A stretch of 64,000 nucleotides of DNA from Hypomesus transpacificus (taxonomy: Eukaryota; Chordata; Actinopteri; Osmeriformes; Osmeridae), in assembly GCF_021917145.1 (NCBI RefSeq), contig NC_061078.1:1326248-1390247 (forward strand). The letters run 5' to 3'. A program made the position numbers and the translations under genes. This document shows, piece by piece, positions 25,571-64,000 of the stretch (position 1 is the stretch's first letter; every line of letters starts with the position of its first letter). Below the pieces are notes generated by a model. That model saw nothing but the letters and a program-made list of their open reading frames with translations, made no database searches and had not been told where the DNA came from.

Positions 25571-26794
25571 GCCGTGTGGATTCATCGACTTGGGACAGGA
25601 AGTGATTCATTGTAGCCTTGATATTAGAATGGTGAAACTTACATTAGCCCCCTCGGTTTCATGACCGTCATTCACCTCCACCACTAACAGCACCATAGGT
25701 TTCATCCTGACCGCACGTCTCGACTCCGGCCTCTGCCCGCTCACTCACCTGCCATGTCAACCTGGCTCTATCGGAGCCTCTCTCTGAGGCTTAGGGCCAA
25801 TGAGAGTGTCCGCCGATTAGTGTTGCAGAAACCACCTCATACAGTATCTAAACACAGTGTAAGATAACCATTAATCAATATTTATACTGACCCCCTCGCC
25901 TACACCACTGATCCTAATGATGACATGTCACCAGGTGTAAGTTAACAGTGTTGTTTGATAAGACTGCCATGAATATACAGCGTGTGCTCTTTAGCGAGCT
26001 ATGATATATGTTGGTTATAACAGTGTGCTTATACCTCTTATTGTAGCTTGAGATTGCTTTTCTGGAGAAAAAAAGGTAAAAGGGTTGGGTTTCCAAATGG
26101 AATTTCTGTTTGTCAAACATGATCCACATCATTCGCTACATGTTACTCTTTTATGTAACCTGAAAAGAAGAATGGTCCAACGTAGATATGTCTATAAAGT
26201 GTTTGTATCTAAATATTATCTATATAGTTTCATTTTGCTGTAGAATATAGCAGCACTATTCTACTGGACGGCTCTAGGTATCTGCATACATCTGATTTCT
26301 GTGACTGTGAATTGATTCACTGTACATTTTAAAGCCATTTTATAGGTAGGTATTTTACATGTGTGGCATGTTCCAACTGTTGTTTCATTTTACATTCACA
26401 CAACTTTAGCTGTACAGACCTGAATAACACACACAAAATAATCCTGTTCTACAGCATACAGATTGTCTCACGACATACAGACTGTGTTGCAGAATACAGA
26501 CTGTCTAATATTGAGTTTGCAGTCTAGCATTGAGTGATCTTTCCTCCATCTTCCACGCATACATCTCCTGTTTCACAGTTGCATTTCTCTTTTCATGATA
26601 AAATGAGTCTTCACAAGATATTGTATTTATTTTTTTGATAGTTGATTAAAGCACTGTGTGATATGTAACCCCCATACAATTTTATTTTTGTTACCTTTCA
26701 ATCTTTGTTAAGCACGTAATTTGAACATATTTTACATTTTCAAGGTTTGTAGTTTAATGTAAACTGTTTTGCTGTTTATGGATAACTTTTACAG

Positions 26795-26800
26795 AATAAA
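26795..26800 (+). terminator. Poly(A) signal of hdgfl3
   Basis: AATAAA lies 1.2 kb after the stop codon in AT-rich 3' UTR-like sequence. It is the first clear signal at the end of a gene-free stretch before tm6sf1 on the other strand, so it is the likely hdgfl3 cleavage signal. Confidence 0.6.
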
Positions 26801-27431
26801 GTAATTGGAATGCAGTCCCAGTGTTCTTTTTACTCATCTTAAACACCCTACAAAGTCATAAAAACCTTGATTTATGGCTTTGCACAGTATACACATTTAA
26901 TGCAACTATTACTGAATACATTACCTGATTGTACAGATTTATCTAAACATCCAATTTCTTATCTATAGGCACTTATATCACAAGACGCAACAGTCTGGTC
27001 ACCTAACATATTCAGTTTTGTTTTGGAGAAAGGGAATGTTTTAACACAGGGAAAGTGGTATACATCAGCTATTTTAAATATCTAAAAAAAAACAATCTCT
27101 ATATCTCACTACCTTAATCAGTCCTTAAAAAAAGTTCTGGTAGGATCTTCTTCTACGTAACAATATCATGTATACTGTAATTGGTCCTCTACTCAGGTCA
27201 GAAGACCTCACTGAAGACCATTTTATAAACTACATTGGTTGGAAGTCTCTTTGGATAAAAGCGTCTACTAAATGCATAAATGTAAATGTAATGTTATCAA
27301 TTCAAAGCCCCCTTAGATCTGGTCTACTATTCTCCAACAAAGTAGTCTCACTCACTTCCCTCTATCACTGACTCAGTCACACCCCCTCCTCTCTCCCTCT
27401 CTCCCCCTCTCTCTCTCTCTCTCTCTTTCTC
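26801..27431. other. Convergent 3' interval between hdgfl3 and tm6sf1
   Basis: This AT-rich interval probably contains the tm6sf1 3' UTR on the minus strand. An ATTAAA-type signal reads on the minus strand near 26895-26900. A SINE tail fragment lies at 27241-27294, and a CT-rich run at about 27383-27434 abuts the tm6sf1 stop codon. No other coding sequence was seen. Confidence 0.55.
27241..27294 (+). mobile_element. SINE tail fragment in the tm6sf1 3' region
   Basis: TTGGATAAAAGCGTCTACTA followed by AATGCATAAATGTAAATG matches the shared SINE tail. The AAAAGCG form is closest to the tail attached to the tRNA-Cys-type head near 1419. No head is attached. Confidence 0.6.
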
Positions 27432-31825
<4,394 letters not shown>

Positions 31826-32570
31826 TGCCAACTGCTTTTACGTTTAGAAACTCTAAAGATGTTTCTTTTCACTACTAGACAATAATGTTTTGAATTGCAC
31901 AGCATTCAAACTAAAGAACTAAAAGCACTAGCCTATTACAGCATCGTCTTTGACGTACAACACATGCAGGCACTTCATTCGTGCACGCTGTGACACACGC
32001 ACGCACACACAGCTACAATCCCGCTGTCGACAACACGGAAAAGGCTGTAGCTGTAAATTAGTTGTGTATGACAATGGCGGGTTCGACATGGCGGAATATG
32101 ACCACAGTGCAATAATGTCTTAGCTTCAAAACAAAAAAGGTTATGTTATGTTAAACTGCCATATTGCACGCAAATGAAATAACAGAATTGGTGAATGTTG
32201 AAAGACTAGTTTATCATATTACAATCTCCCCGTCCGCCGACATTTTATGTTAGTAATGCAATTTCCTGTGGGGCAGCTGATAATTGTGTGCTTAACTGAT
32301 GGATGAAATATTGCCTTCTAGTGGGTGTTTCTAATACATACACCATGTGAGCGTAAAAATAGGTCTATCTTTTGCAACACAGGAAGACGCGTCAACCACG
32401 GAAGTGTACGTCATTTCTGGATTGCGCAGAGCAAGTAAACAACAAGACAAAGTGATGGTCCGTTCTCCTGGTAAAACATGTTAATAGACCGTAAATATGA
32501 CCAATTGACAGTATAGACGTTGGACAGTATCGACGTAATAATATTTCCGCTACATAACCGTAACAACACA
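31826..32570. promoter_or_regulatory. Shared 5' interval of tm6sf1 and btbd1
   Basis: The start codons of two divergent genes are 745 bp apart, so this interval must contain both promoters and 5' UTRs. CpG dinucleotides concentrate at about 31985-32120 and 32230-32420. No TATA box is obvious at a sensible place. A bidirectional promoter is inferred from arrangement. Confidence 0.55.
32399..32414 (+). promoter_or_regulatory. Adjacent ETS-like and CRE-like sites upstream of btbd1
   Basis: CGGAAGTG (32399-32406) matches the ETS core, and the adjoining TACGTCAT (32407-32414) is a CRE-like octamer (ATGACGTA on the other strand). They lie about 160 bp before the btbd1 ATG. Such a pair is common at housekeeping promoters. 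Function is inferred from motif and position only. Confidence 0.4.
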
Positions 32571-35694
<3,124 letters not shown>

Positions 35695-35807
35695 AGGGAA
35701 CCAGCTGCCACCCCTCAGCCTAACTTGTTACCACTCGGAGAGTTCAGGCTGTGTGTTTTCTGTTGAGTGTGCGTGTGTGTGTTTGTGTTTGTTTGAGTGT
35801 GTGTGCG

Positions 35808-35835
35808 TGCTTGTGTGAGAGAGAGAGAGAGAGCG

Positions 35836-35890
<55 letters not shown>

Positions 35891-35903
35891 GAGAGCGAGA
35901 AAG

Positions 35904-35998
<95 letters not shown>
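35808..35998. repeat. (GA)n microsatellite with GAGCGA interruptions, btbd1 3' UTR
   Basis: The tract is about 190 bases of GA dinucleotides with several single GC interruptions. It is preceded by a GT-rich run (35748-35815). It lies between the btbd1 stop and its poly(A) signals, so it is probably transcribed in the mRNA. Confidence 0.9.
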
Positions 35999-36002
<4 letters not shown>

Positions 36003-36363
36003 TTAGAATGGCATTTTTGTTTGATTCAATCTCAACGGTGAAGTATCTGGTTACTGATTTTTGGTCGCCTTCTTCCAGGAAACACGACAGAGGCCAGTCT
36101 GCATTAGTTAAACTGCAGAGTTACTCTGATGATTAAAGTTACCACGACTACATTTTGTGTTTGCTACAGGGACCACCTATGTTCCGCACCTGTGCTCCAC
36201 CCGAGTCCTGTTTTCTGTTAGTGTCAGGATTCCTGAGGGGGTTTCCATGGTGAGGATTATTGTTTGTACAAAATGTGAAAGTTTCGACTTTTAGACTACA
36301 TGCTGTCGATGGTGTAAAATGTTCTGCACTTGTCATCTACGAGAAGAACATTGATATTTGCTG

Positions 36364-36401
36364 AATAAATAAAATGTATATTTGTAGCTTTTCGGAATAA
36401 A
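36364..36401 (+). terminator. Poly(A) signals of btbd1
   Basis: AATAAA occurs three times: 36364-36369, 36368-36373 and 36396-36401. They lie about 670-700 bases after the btbd1 stop codon on the coding strand. They fit a 3' UTR that includes the long GA repeat at 35808-35998. Confidence 0.6.
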
Positions 36402-36956
36402 ATGATTGGTTTTCAAATGTGTTCAATGAACCATTCGAAATCAGTTTGTATCTATGCCAAGAATCATCTCTTGTAACACACCCCAATGCCATGTGCTTTC
36501 TGTTTGTGCCACCAGAGGGCGCCAAAGGAGCAAACACCACAGAGATCCATTTAGGTTTATAGCAGTGGTCACATGTACTGCATTTAACTATGAAATTGAC
36601 AGAAATACATCAGCATTAGTAATTAAAGCAGTTATGTTATCAACTGTAAGGACTGACTTCTGCTGTCATTTTATATTGTAAGACTAGAGTGATATCGAGG
36701 ACAATGAAATCTGTTTATTCAAACAGATTGTGATCTCAAACCCAGACACTGAGTGAGTCTGTCAGTATTATACAGCCACCTCCTCGTCTAGTCCAACAGC
36801 ATTTACTGGATTTTGCATGTGAACATTACATAAGAACCTGTCATCCACCATCAAACACAACAAGCACTCCAGATGACTGGAAATCTTTCAAGTGTTCTCT
36901 GCAGGAGAATGACTCAGACACAAGCCTGTGAGTCAGCAGCACTCCTGACACCTGGC

Positions 36957-37050
36957 TGCCCACTCCTCCACCCCTCTCCTCCACCCCACTCCTCCACCCC
37001 TCTCCTCCACCCCACTACTCCACCCCTCTCCTCCACCCCACTACTCCACT
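36957..37050. repeat. Short tandem repeat CTCCTCCACCCCA
   Basis: Units of 13-15 bases such as CTCCTCCACCCCTCT and CTCCTCCACCCCACT repeat about six times. It is pyrimidine-rich with no coding support. Confidence 0.75.
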
Positions 37051-37734
37051 GGGTAGTCTGATGTCTGCCCCTCCAAACGACATCTTGGGCGCACACAATA
37101 ACGACACGCGATTAGACAACCACCAAAGGTGGAACGCAGACCACCTCTGCCGACTGGAACCGAGCGTGTGCGAGTACGCCCCGCGTGAAGGATATCATTA
37201 AAAGTGAGCTGAGAAGCCGCATCAGTGGGCAGACGAGGCACACAAAGACGATGCCTTGTCTGTGTGTGCGAACAAGTGGGCAGAAGGAGCAGCAGAAAAG
37301 GCTGTCTTCTACTTCAGTTGGACGCCCACGTAGAAACCCTGAGCAGGAGGCTGGGGCTTGCCTCGGCTGTCCCTGGCCTCCAGCAGCCCCAGCTCTCTGT
37401 GTGTGTGGGAAGGAGATGCAGCCCAGTGTTGAAATGCAGTTGTGTTGGAACAGTCCCAGGTCCTAATGAGATTCAGCTTCTCTCAACCCGTACCAGAACA
37501 TTCCCCGGAGGGCATTTGAGACACCTGCGTCCTACAGTATTCTGTCTTCAGAATAACAGCACCACCAAACTTTTCTCCCATCGTTACTGGTGAACCATGA
37601 AAGGCGTATGTGGAAGCCAGTATCTTGGTCTGTGGGAGTCTAAGCAACTGCTGACCACTCGCATGTGTGCAAAGACAACTGCCAAGCGGACATGGGTCCC
37701 TTTCATGCTACCCTTCATGTCACTGGACAGTTCA

Positions 37735-37821
37735 CAAAGAGAGAGAGATAATGTATGTGTGTGTGTGTGAGAGAGAGTGTATATGTGTGTGAGAGTGTGT
37801 GTGTGTGATAGAGAGAAAGAG

Positions 37822-37880
<59 letters not shown>
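37735..37880. repeat. Mixed GT and GA microsatellite
   Basis: Alternating blocks of GTGTGT and GAGAGA make up the tract, ending in a 36-base GA run (about 37848-37878). The short open frames on both strands (VCVCVCERERER and SLSLSHTHTHTH) are artefacts of the repeat. Confidence 0.88.
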
Positions 37881-38283
37881 CAGTGGCCAGGGCTGTCCAG
37901 CTGGCCATGGTTGTGTAATCTCAGCAGAGTGTTGTGTGATGCAGCCTGGGTGTGGATTATCACCACACGCAGGACTGCTGTATTACCTTATGAAGGACAC
38001 CATGCTCTACCTGCCTTAGGCCCCACTGCCCTGAACATGTGTTTCCACTCTCTCCTGTCTGTGCTGTGTGTGAGGGAGCTGTGTGTGGTGTGTGTGTGTT
38101 TGTTTGTGAGAGAGAGGTGTGTGTGGTGTGGTGTGTGTGAGATAGGTGTGTGTAGAACTGGCAATGCCAACCTCCACCCTAACGCTTACTGACACGTGTT
38201 TCCAATCGGTTTTGCTTTATCGAACTGCATGACATCATCACACCGTCGCTACAGAATGTATCAGCCCATGAAGAGGAAGCCAC

Positions 38284-38526
38284 TGCTCCTGTGGATGGTA
38301 GACTGGAGCAGAGGGCTCCTGTGGATGGTAGACTGGAGCAGAGGGCTCCTGTGGATGGTAGACTGGAGCAGAGGGCTCCTGTGGATGGTAGACTGGAGCA
38401 GAGGGCTCCTGTGGATGGTAGACTGGAGCAGAGGGCTCCTGTGGATGGTAGACTGGAGCAGAGGGCTCCTGTGGATGGTAGACTGGAGCAGAGGGCTCCT
38501 GTGGATGGTAGACTGGAGCAGAGGGC
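38284..38526. repeat. 30-bp minisatellite, 8 identical copies
   Basis: The unit GCTCCTGTGGATGGTAGACT followed by GGAGCAGAGG repeats eight times without a difference. The unit length is a multiple of three and has no stop in several frames, so it makes open frames on both strands (VDGRLEQRAP, LLWMVDWSRG, EPSAPVYHPQ). There are no splice sites or family matches to suggest translation. Perfect identity means recent expansion or an assembly effect. Confidence 0.93.
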
Positions 38527-39164
38527 CTGCTAGTATGACTGAAGTTGACTGGCACAACATTTCCATTCTCATGGGGCCACCAGGCACACATGACTAGAAT
38601 AGATATGATCCATATTGTAGTGTGGTGAGCAGGAACTCCATTTTCTACCTGCAAATATGACATATTGTTTGGACCAGGACATCTCCATGGCTTGCTTGAG
38701 CCTTGAGTGCAAGGCCTTCAGGCAGAGGTGCAGGCTATGCAGCGATGCAAGTGAAAACAGGATTCATTCGAGTATTTTTTTTTCCTCATCTGCACGTTGT
38801 TGATATGATTGCCTCAATCTGATCACGCTGGGAGCATGTTACACTCTGAAAAATAGTAGGTTTCTGTGGAAACAATATCTGCACAACACAAGAGCACATC
38901 TCACCTTTTTCTTTTTTTTGACAGGAGAACATATTGTCGTTCCATTATTCCAGGAAGCATACACTTGTTCACTCAGCCAGCTCTCTGCTTCCTCTGTCAC
39001 ACACACACACACATCTTGGGTTCCAGCACACTGTCAGAACACAGACGACATGTCAGCCCTAGCCCAAGGCTCAGCACTGTTCGTTAGATATAAATAGCTC
39101 CGAATAGACTGAACATCAGACATGAACACATCTCAACCCACACACTGCCCACACTCATACACAT

Positions 39165-39252
39165 ACGTGTACACACACACACACAGTCATACACATATGT
39201 ACACACACACACACAGTCATACACATACGTACACACAAACACACACACACGT
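39165..39252. repeat. (CA)n microsatellite with CATACACATA interruptions
   Basis: Blocks of ACACACAC are separated by three related spacers of the form GTCATACACATACGTACACA. Confidence 0.8.
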
Positions 39253-39893
39253 CTTCTTCCTCTCTATCCACGGATGGTTAATTGATTGGGGCGCGGTTGT
39301 ACCAAATCCAAAATTGGAGATTCACTGTATTTTCTTATACGGTCATTTGTGAGACGAATATTTATGAATGATTATGTTTCTAATCCTAAGTGTTACAATG
39401 GTGTCTGGTGGTGCCAGGCTGACACAAGCAGACAGAATCAAACTAACAACTGCAGGAAGTACAGGATCTTTACATAGCTGGTTGGAGTGGATGGATCGTT
39501 AAGATAAAGAGCGTTCATTTCCCATAGGAATCCAAAGAGAACAAGACGTTATCAAAGCTAATCTGCACACAATTGCAGGGTTTGTTTTAAAATATTGTTG
39601 TGTGCATGTGTGTATTTGTATGTGTGTGTGTTTGTGACATTAGTGTTCCTTGTGTGAAGTCATGGGATTTTAATTCAACATTACAGGCCAGAGCAGAGCT
39701 AGATATGAACACTGTTCAGCTCGCCCTTGTCACATGCTACATTAGCACGCCCCGCTGCCCACTAGGAGCTGGATGGGCCGCTGCACCCTCTGCCCCTCAC
39801 ACTCCCCCCCTTCACATCCCCCACACCCGACACCAGATGTAGGTCGTTGAATGCTGCAGGGGTGGATGTGGTGTGTGAGAGAGGGCGAGACAG

Positions 39894-40065
<172 letters not shown>

Positions 40066-42054
40066 TACATGGGAGAGGGATGAGTGCAGCCTTAAAGACA
40101 GGGCCACAGCACATAGCCACTGCTGTCACATTGCATCCCCACCAACACACCACACGAGTCCAGACAGCTCAGCACAGCACACTAAGGGCACTCAGAAACG
40201 TCTCTCCATAGTCCCCCCTCTCTCTCCCTCTCCTTAGCTGAGTATGTATTTGTTATTCTTTCTGTGCCTTTTTGTCCACTGAGGTCTGTCACTCCCACAC
40301 ACAGCCGACGTTACACTGAACGGGTTTTTAATGATTTAATGGCTGCCCACTGTGATGAAGGCTGGTATGTATGTAGTGTCTGAAAGCAGTCTGCGGCAAG
40401 CTCTGGCGGTCTAGTCTCTGAGCCTATGTAGCCATGCATGAGACGACTGTCTGCCCTGTGCACGCTGAGCAGGGCTGAGATGAGGACACTGCTCTCTCCA
40501 ACTCAACACATAAACTGTACAGCTGGACCTGTGTGAAGAAGTCCATTGTTATTCTGTGTTCTTCTGTTAGGTGTTATATTCTCATGTCTCTGGTGTCTGT
40601 CAGTCTTCCCTGCTAATCAGGCTCTGTAACACTGTCTTTATCTCCTCATTGTTTTGGCTGTCTTCATCTTGCTCAGAGGATGAAGTCTAATTTTAACTGA
40701 TTGCAGTGGTGAGGCAGTTAGTCCCACTGTGTACCACCATCTGACTAGACCCCCCCCCACCCTGCACTCACACACACACAAATACACACACACACACAAC
40801 TCCTGCCTTGCTGTCTTCCTACTGCAGCTCGGGGGACAAGGAGAACGGCAGAGCAGTTTCCTGCATGGGATCAGTGTCAGCCCCGTTTGGCTTCTTTGTG
40901 GTTAGACCATCACCTCACAGGGATCCAGATTCTCCTGTCTGCTGGTGTGGGGTGTGACTTGTCATCCTCTGAACAGTTAACCCGAGCCCATTCTGAGATT
41001 GTGATGATGAAATGTTCATCTTTCTGTTCAAGACATCAGACCAGATTAATCCCTTCTGAGTCATTTAAATGTGTTGTTTTTTATCATATGGCAGGCCATT
41101 AAAATGATGATCAAAGCCTCAAGCAGATGTTAAAATGGTGGACTGAGGTTATAGCAGATTTGAATAAACATCTAGATACATTTTTATATTCAGATATTGG
41201 CTGTGGAGGAATGCACAATAGTTGTCCAGAAAACAGAGATTAATACAGAACCACAACAGTTATGTAATGGTGAGCATTTTCACAGTGGTGTGGGCTTCAG
41301 TGCATTAAATGGCCTTTTCTATACAGAACACAAGGTGGGCAGGATTCTCTGTGGGGCTCAAATGGAAATACCACTGCAACTGCACAGGATCGGACTCTGT
41401 GTTGGCTCTAAGTGACTCCATGTTGGCTCTAAGTGATGTAGTTTCAGTGAGTCGCCAGTGTTGATGAGGATGCAGGGGTTGGCCACTCTCTCTTTTGTTG
41501 CACTAATGAGTCTGAGTTGCTTCAGGGTGCTGTACCCTCCTGACTGCGGACTGAGGATGGTATTGGGGTGATGGAGGATAGTTCCTCAGGGGGACCCAGG
41601 AGTACTATAACCACAATGTGTCCTTAACTGATATACCACCATGCTTCCCCACTGCACATCTCTAAAAACCTCAAGCATGCTTTGCTATAGATCTGTAATG
41701 TTAATACTGAAATTGTATAGTTGTGTACAACTATACAAGAGTATTTTTAATTGATAACATGTTTTTTTTCGGGGAGGGGGGGGGTCTGGACTGCTGTAAG
41801 ACTGCATTTTCCCCTTAAGCCTTCCTTAGTATCTATACGTATGTAAACTGTAGGGGTTTAACTTTATACTATATGTCAATATGCATGTACTGTGTATATA
41901 GTACTAATCCAATCCTACAGGTCTATGTACACAAGATCCTAGTGCAATTCCACAGATAAATGTGTATCTATACTGTAGGGTCCTTACCCTGTACATGAGT
42001 TTAGTACATCTCACTGGCTCAGCACATTTTGATGTTTTAAGTCATTTTCATGGT

Positions 42055-42060
42055 TTTATT
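42055..42060 (-). terminator. Poly(A) signal of ramac
   Basis: AATAAA reads on the minus strand (TTTATT on the plus strand), about 400 bases downstream of the ramac stop codon. It is the likely signal for that gene. Confidence 0.5.
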
Positions 42061-42463
42061 TTTCTCAAGTTGATGAATGAAATACAAAAAAGTGACACTC
42101 CTGGCTTACAGTAAAATAACTTGGGATGTAAGAAAATAGATCAAGTCTGACTGACAGCCTTTTCTGTCATATACAATGATTCAGATTTAATGTATGTCAC
42201 ATCCAGCCCCGCTGGACACGACAGAGATAAACAACTAGACATCAGTATAAAAACTATACACTCAAATCATGATGCATACCTTGCCTCTCCTACATTGATG
42301 AGTTTATCAAAACATTTGCAGGGACTTTCCCACACATAGAAATACCATTGAATCGTGGATGGCAACAGTTACTATGATGACCATCTACTCGAAGTATGAT
42401 TGAGTTTTGACCGTGTAGATGTATACAGCAACTTCACCACACGGTCAAAAATCTCTGTCAAGT

Positions 42464-43071
42464 TTAGTAGCGGTCATGATGTGGTCTCTGGTTAGGTGAG
42501 TTGAATTGCTGGTTATAGCTGTGAGATCCTGGTGGATACCCACTTCCCTGCCCTCGACCCCCATGATGGTCTCTGTCCTCCGAGCGCTGGTGCCCGCGAT
42601 TCTCCCCCCCCCAGCCTCTGTCCCTGTCCCGGTCCCTGTCCCCCCCCCAGCCTCGACCTCCTCCCCAGCCTCTGTCCCTGTCCCCTCCCCAGCCTCGACC
42701 TCCCCCCCAGCCCCTGCCCTGGTCTCGGCGGCCTCGATCCTGATACCTGGAGGGGAAAAAGAGAGAAAACACATTAACGTTATCTGATGAGATGTGACAG
42801 TGAGTGAAGCGCTGGTGGGAATGTAAGGCGTCTTTGATGTGTAAGGCACATGCATGTGTCATGTGACAATTTTGTGAGTTGTGTTTTTCACTAAATTGGC
42901 CTACCTGTTGTCTCGCCCTCGTGAATGTCCGGCTCCGCGACCCCTCCAGTCCTCTACCAAAGGAGGCGGGGTGTCTGGTCGACTCAGGTACGCCTGATAC
43001 TCGTGGTCTTCAGAAGTAAACCGGCGGGCAAACATCTCCTCGTAGTTTGGCGTAGCGCTAATATCCGTCAT
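42464..43071 (-). CDS. ramac: RNA guanine-N7 methyltransferase activating subunit (RAMAC/FAM103A1), complete
   Basis: Two coding exons on the minus strand, 42905-43071 and 42464-42746 (TAA), separated by a 158-bp GT-AG intron. They give 149 residues against about 118 in human. The N-terminal activation domain is clear: NYEEMFARRFTSEDHEYQAY and LSRPDTPPPLVEDW match the EEMFASRFTENDKEYQEYL and PPIVEEW pattern of the family. The C-terminal half is the arginine/glycine-rich RNA-binding region, ending QRPHHDRY, comparable to the NQRPPYGYY end. RAMAC binds RNMT in the nucleus, recruits RNA and stimulates N7 methylation of the mRNA cap. The middle is expanded by repeats of RGWGGG and GGDRDR (42600-42715 region), longer than I expect. 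Codons there are GC-rich, so polymerase slippage is the likely cause. The gene is head to head with homer2. Confidence 0.93.
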
Positions 43072-44446
43072 TCTACAAACAGAAAATGCGGTAGTTGCAT
43101 TAGCTAACTATATTGTTAACAAACTAGTTTACAGAGGTTGGTTGAATCTATCCAATTCATTGTACAAGTTGAGCTATTATTAGCTAGCTTTCTAATAATA
43201 GTTAACGATCATTAATGCTAAATGGCATTACTACGTAAATGCCAAGCAAACGTAATACGCAGCCTAGCTAGATAGTGCTTCTGACAAGTGTAATTTCAGT
43301 GTATTTGTTGTTAGCTATAGTAAAGAAACATGTACATAGGTAGGCTACAGGATTACCTGATAATAGATGTTGCTAGATCTAGCAGAAAGCTACTTCGATT
43401 AAAGGAATCCAGTCCAGTGTTGACAGTTGCGTTACATCGAAAAGGTACCTACGAATGTAGACTACTTGTAAATAGTTCCGGGATGCTCACGCCCCGTAAT
43501 TATTGAATGATTGTGACACTGAAGTTTTGCAAGTCGGCGTTGAACATAGCACCGTCAGACTACTTCAGAATTGAAGTTCAGACAGTGATATTTTGCAGTT
43601 GGCTTTAATTTAAACAATTCATTCCGAGCTATAGCTCACTGCCAGAGGAAGTGAGCGTCCCCAGGGTTAGTGAGTTTGGTCAGGTTGTATAATATAGCCT
43701 ACGGCCCGTGACACCCCACAGCCAGAACGAGCGTGGTCTTCAAATTTAAAGTAACATGTAAGTGCAACTCGATTAAATAGATTATTAGCATTTTGACATC
43801 AAAGCCCTAAAAGAAGATTCACGCGTATTTTTGCTGTGGTTTCATGTATTTTGCATGCCTGTTTTATTAGTTTATCGAAAATATGCAACGTAGAATCTAT
43901 TTCTGAACACCTTTCCTTGCCCTTGTTATCATGAAGAAACCCCTGCTTTTGAATGTGAAACAGCATGTGGGAGGTTGGAGATGAGGGCAGGGGAAGCCGC
44001 TCAGTGTCGCTGCGGCACAGATCTCCAGCCTGATGAAACAAAATCCCATAGGCGAGAGGGCGAGCGCGCAGACAACTCCAGCGCAGCACGCAGGGAAATG
44101 CGAAGCACTGTAACTTAATTTCTAACGCAGCATTTTTTATTTATTTCACGGCTGAAGGAATACCCAGAAAGTGGGATTTCATGTCTCGTGATCTAAAGAA
44201 AAACTTACTGAAATTACAAGTGGCTTTAAGATCACAAGAGAAAGCTTGAAAACCCTGTGTGATCGAGTTCATGAAGAAGTGTACTCATATTTCAGGTCTC
44301 GCTTAGACTGTTAGCGCGGAGACAAGAATGGACTAGTCGAACCCTTAATTTGAACAGTGGATCTAATTTCATTAGAAGTGTGTTAACCATTCATTTAATA
44401 TTTCATACGTCCATAAACTGAAGGATTGTTCCAAAAGTCCGCAGCA
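43072..44446. promoter_or_regulatory. Shared 5' interval of ramac and homer2
   Basis: The start codons of ramac (minus) and homer2 (plus) are 1.4 kb apart, so this interval holds both 5' UTRs and promoters. CpG-richer DNA lies near 43430-43550 and 43980-44100. The sequence upstream of the homer2 ATG (about 44100-44446) looks like a long leader. No individual promoter motif can be defended. Confidence 0.5.

Positions 44447-64000
<19,554 letters not shown>

Noticed and set aside
38196..38663. Repeat frames such as LLWMVDWSRG and EPSAPVYHPQ that could mimic a repeat protein
   Set aside because: Both strands are equally open because the 30-bp unit has no stop; no splice, start or family evidence.

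Overview
The window is a stretch of vertebrate, almost certainly teleost fish, genomic DNA. Genes are split by GT-AG introns, the encoded proteins are vertebrate families, and the non-coding DNA is full of long dinucleotide tracts, minisatellites and tRNA-derived SINEs with the GCGTCTGCTAAATG-type tail that is common in fish. I cannot name the species from the sequence alone.

Layout. Positions 1 to about 22,900 hold no gene I can support. They contain repeats, a decayed DNA transposon with a nuclease-type ORF remnant (3132-4080), SINEs and six minisatellites. From 23,042 rightwards there is a compact block of five genes: hdgfl3 (+, 23042-25570, complete, 6 coding exons), tm6sf1 (-, 27432-31825, complete, 10 coding exons), btbd1 (+, 32571-35694, complete, 8 coding exons), ramac (-, 42464-43071, complete, 2 coding exons) and homer2 (+, 44447 to beyond the window; 8 coding exons seen, the last one or more missing). 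hdgfl3 and tm6sf1 are tail to tail. tm6sf1/btbd1 and ramac/homer2 are head to head, with 0.75 and 1.4 kb between start codons. From memory, the same order and relative orientation occurs on human 15q25.2, so this is a conserved linkage group. C15orf40, which I recall between BTBD1 and RAMAC in human, was not found in the 6.8 kb between these genes.

The five proteins do not form one pathway: a PWWP-domain chromatin protein (hdgfl3), an EXPERA-domain multi-pass membrane protein (tm6sf1), a BTB-BACK-PHR ubiquitin ligase adaptor (btbd1), the activating subunit of the mRNA cap methyltransferase (ramac) and a postsynaptic EVH1/coiled-coil scaffold (homer2). They are neighbours by synteny, not an operon-like system.

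The most unusual structure is a set of minisatellites at splice donors. Four 48-bp copies at the end of btbd1 exon 2 each carry an identical CAG|GTACAG donor and stay in frame, so they predict isoforms with 16, 32 or 48 extra residues. A 16-bp VNTR after homer2 exon 4 repeats its own CAG|GTAGCC donor ten more times, and a 31-bp minisatellite starts about 20 bp after homer2 exon 5. Also notable are a GC-AG intron in tm6sf1, a ramac protein enlarged by RGW/DRDR repeats, a roughly 1-kb minisatellite with higher-order structure in homer2 intron 2, a 430-bp G-run tract in homer2 intron 7, and a SINE carrying a nested palindromic element. I found no evidence of a wholly new multi-gene system.
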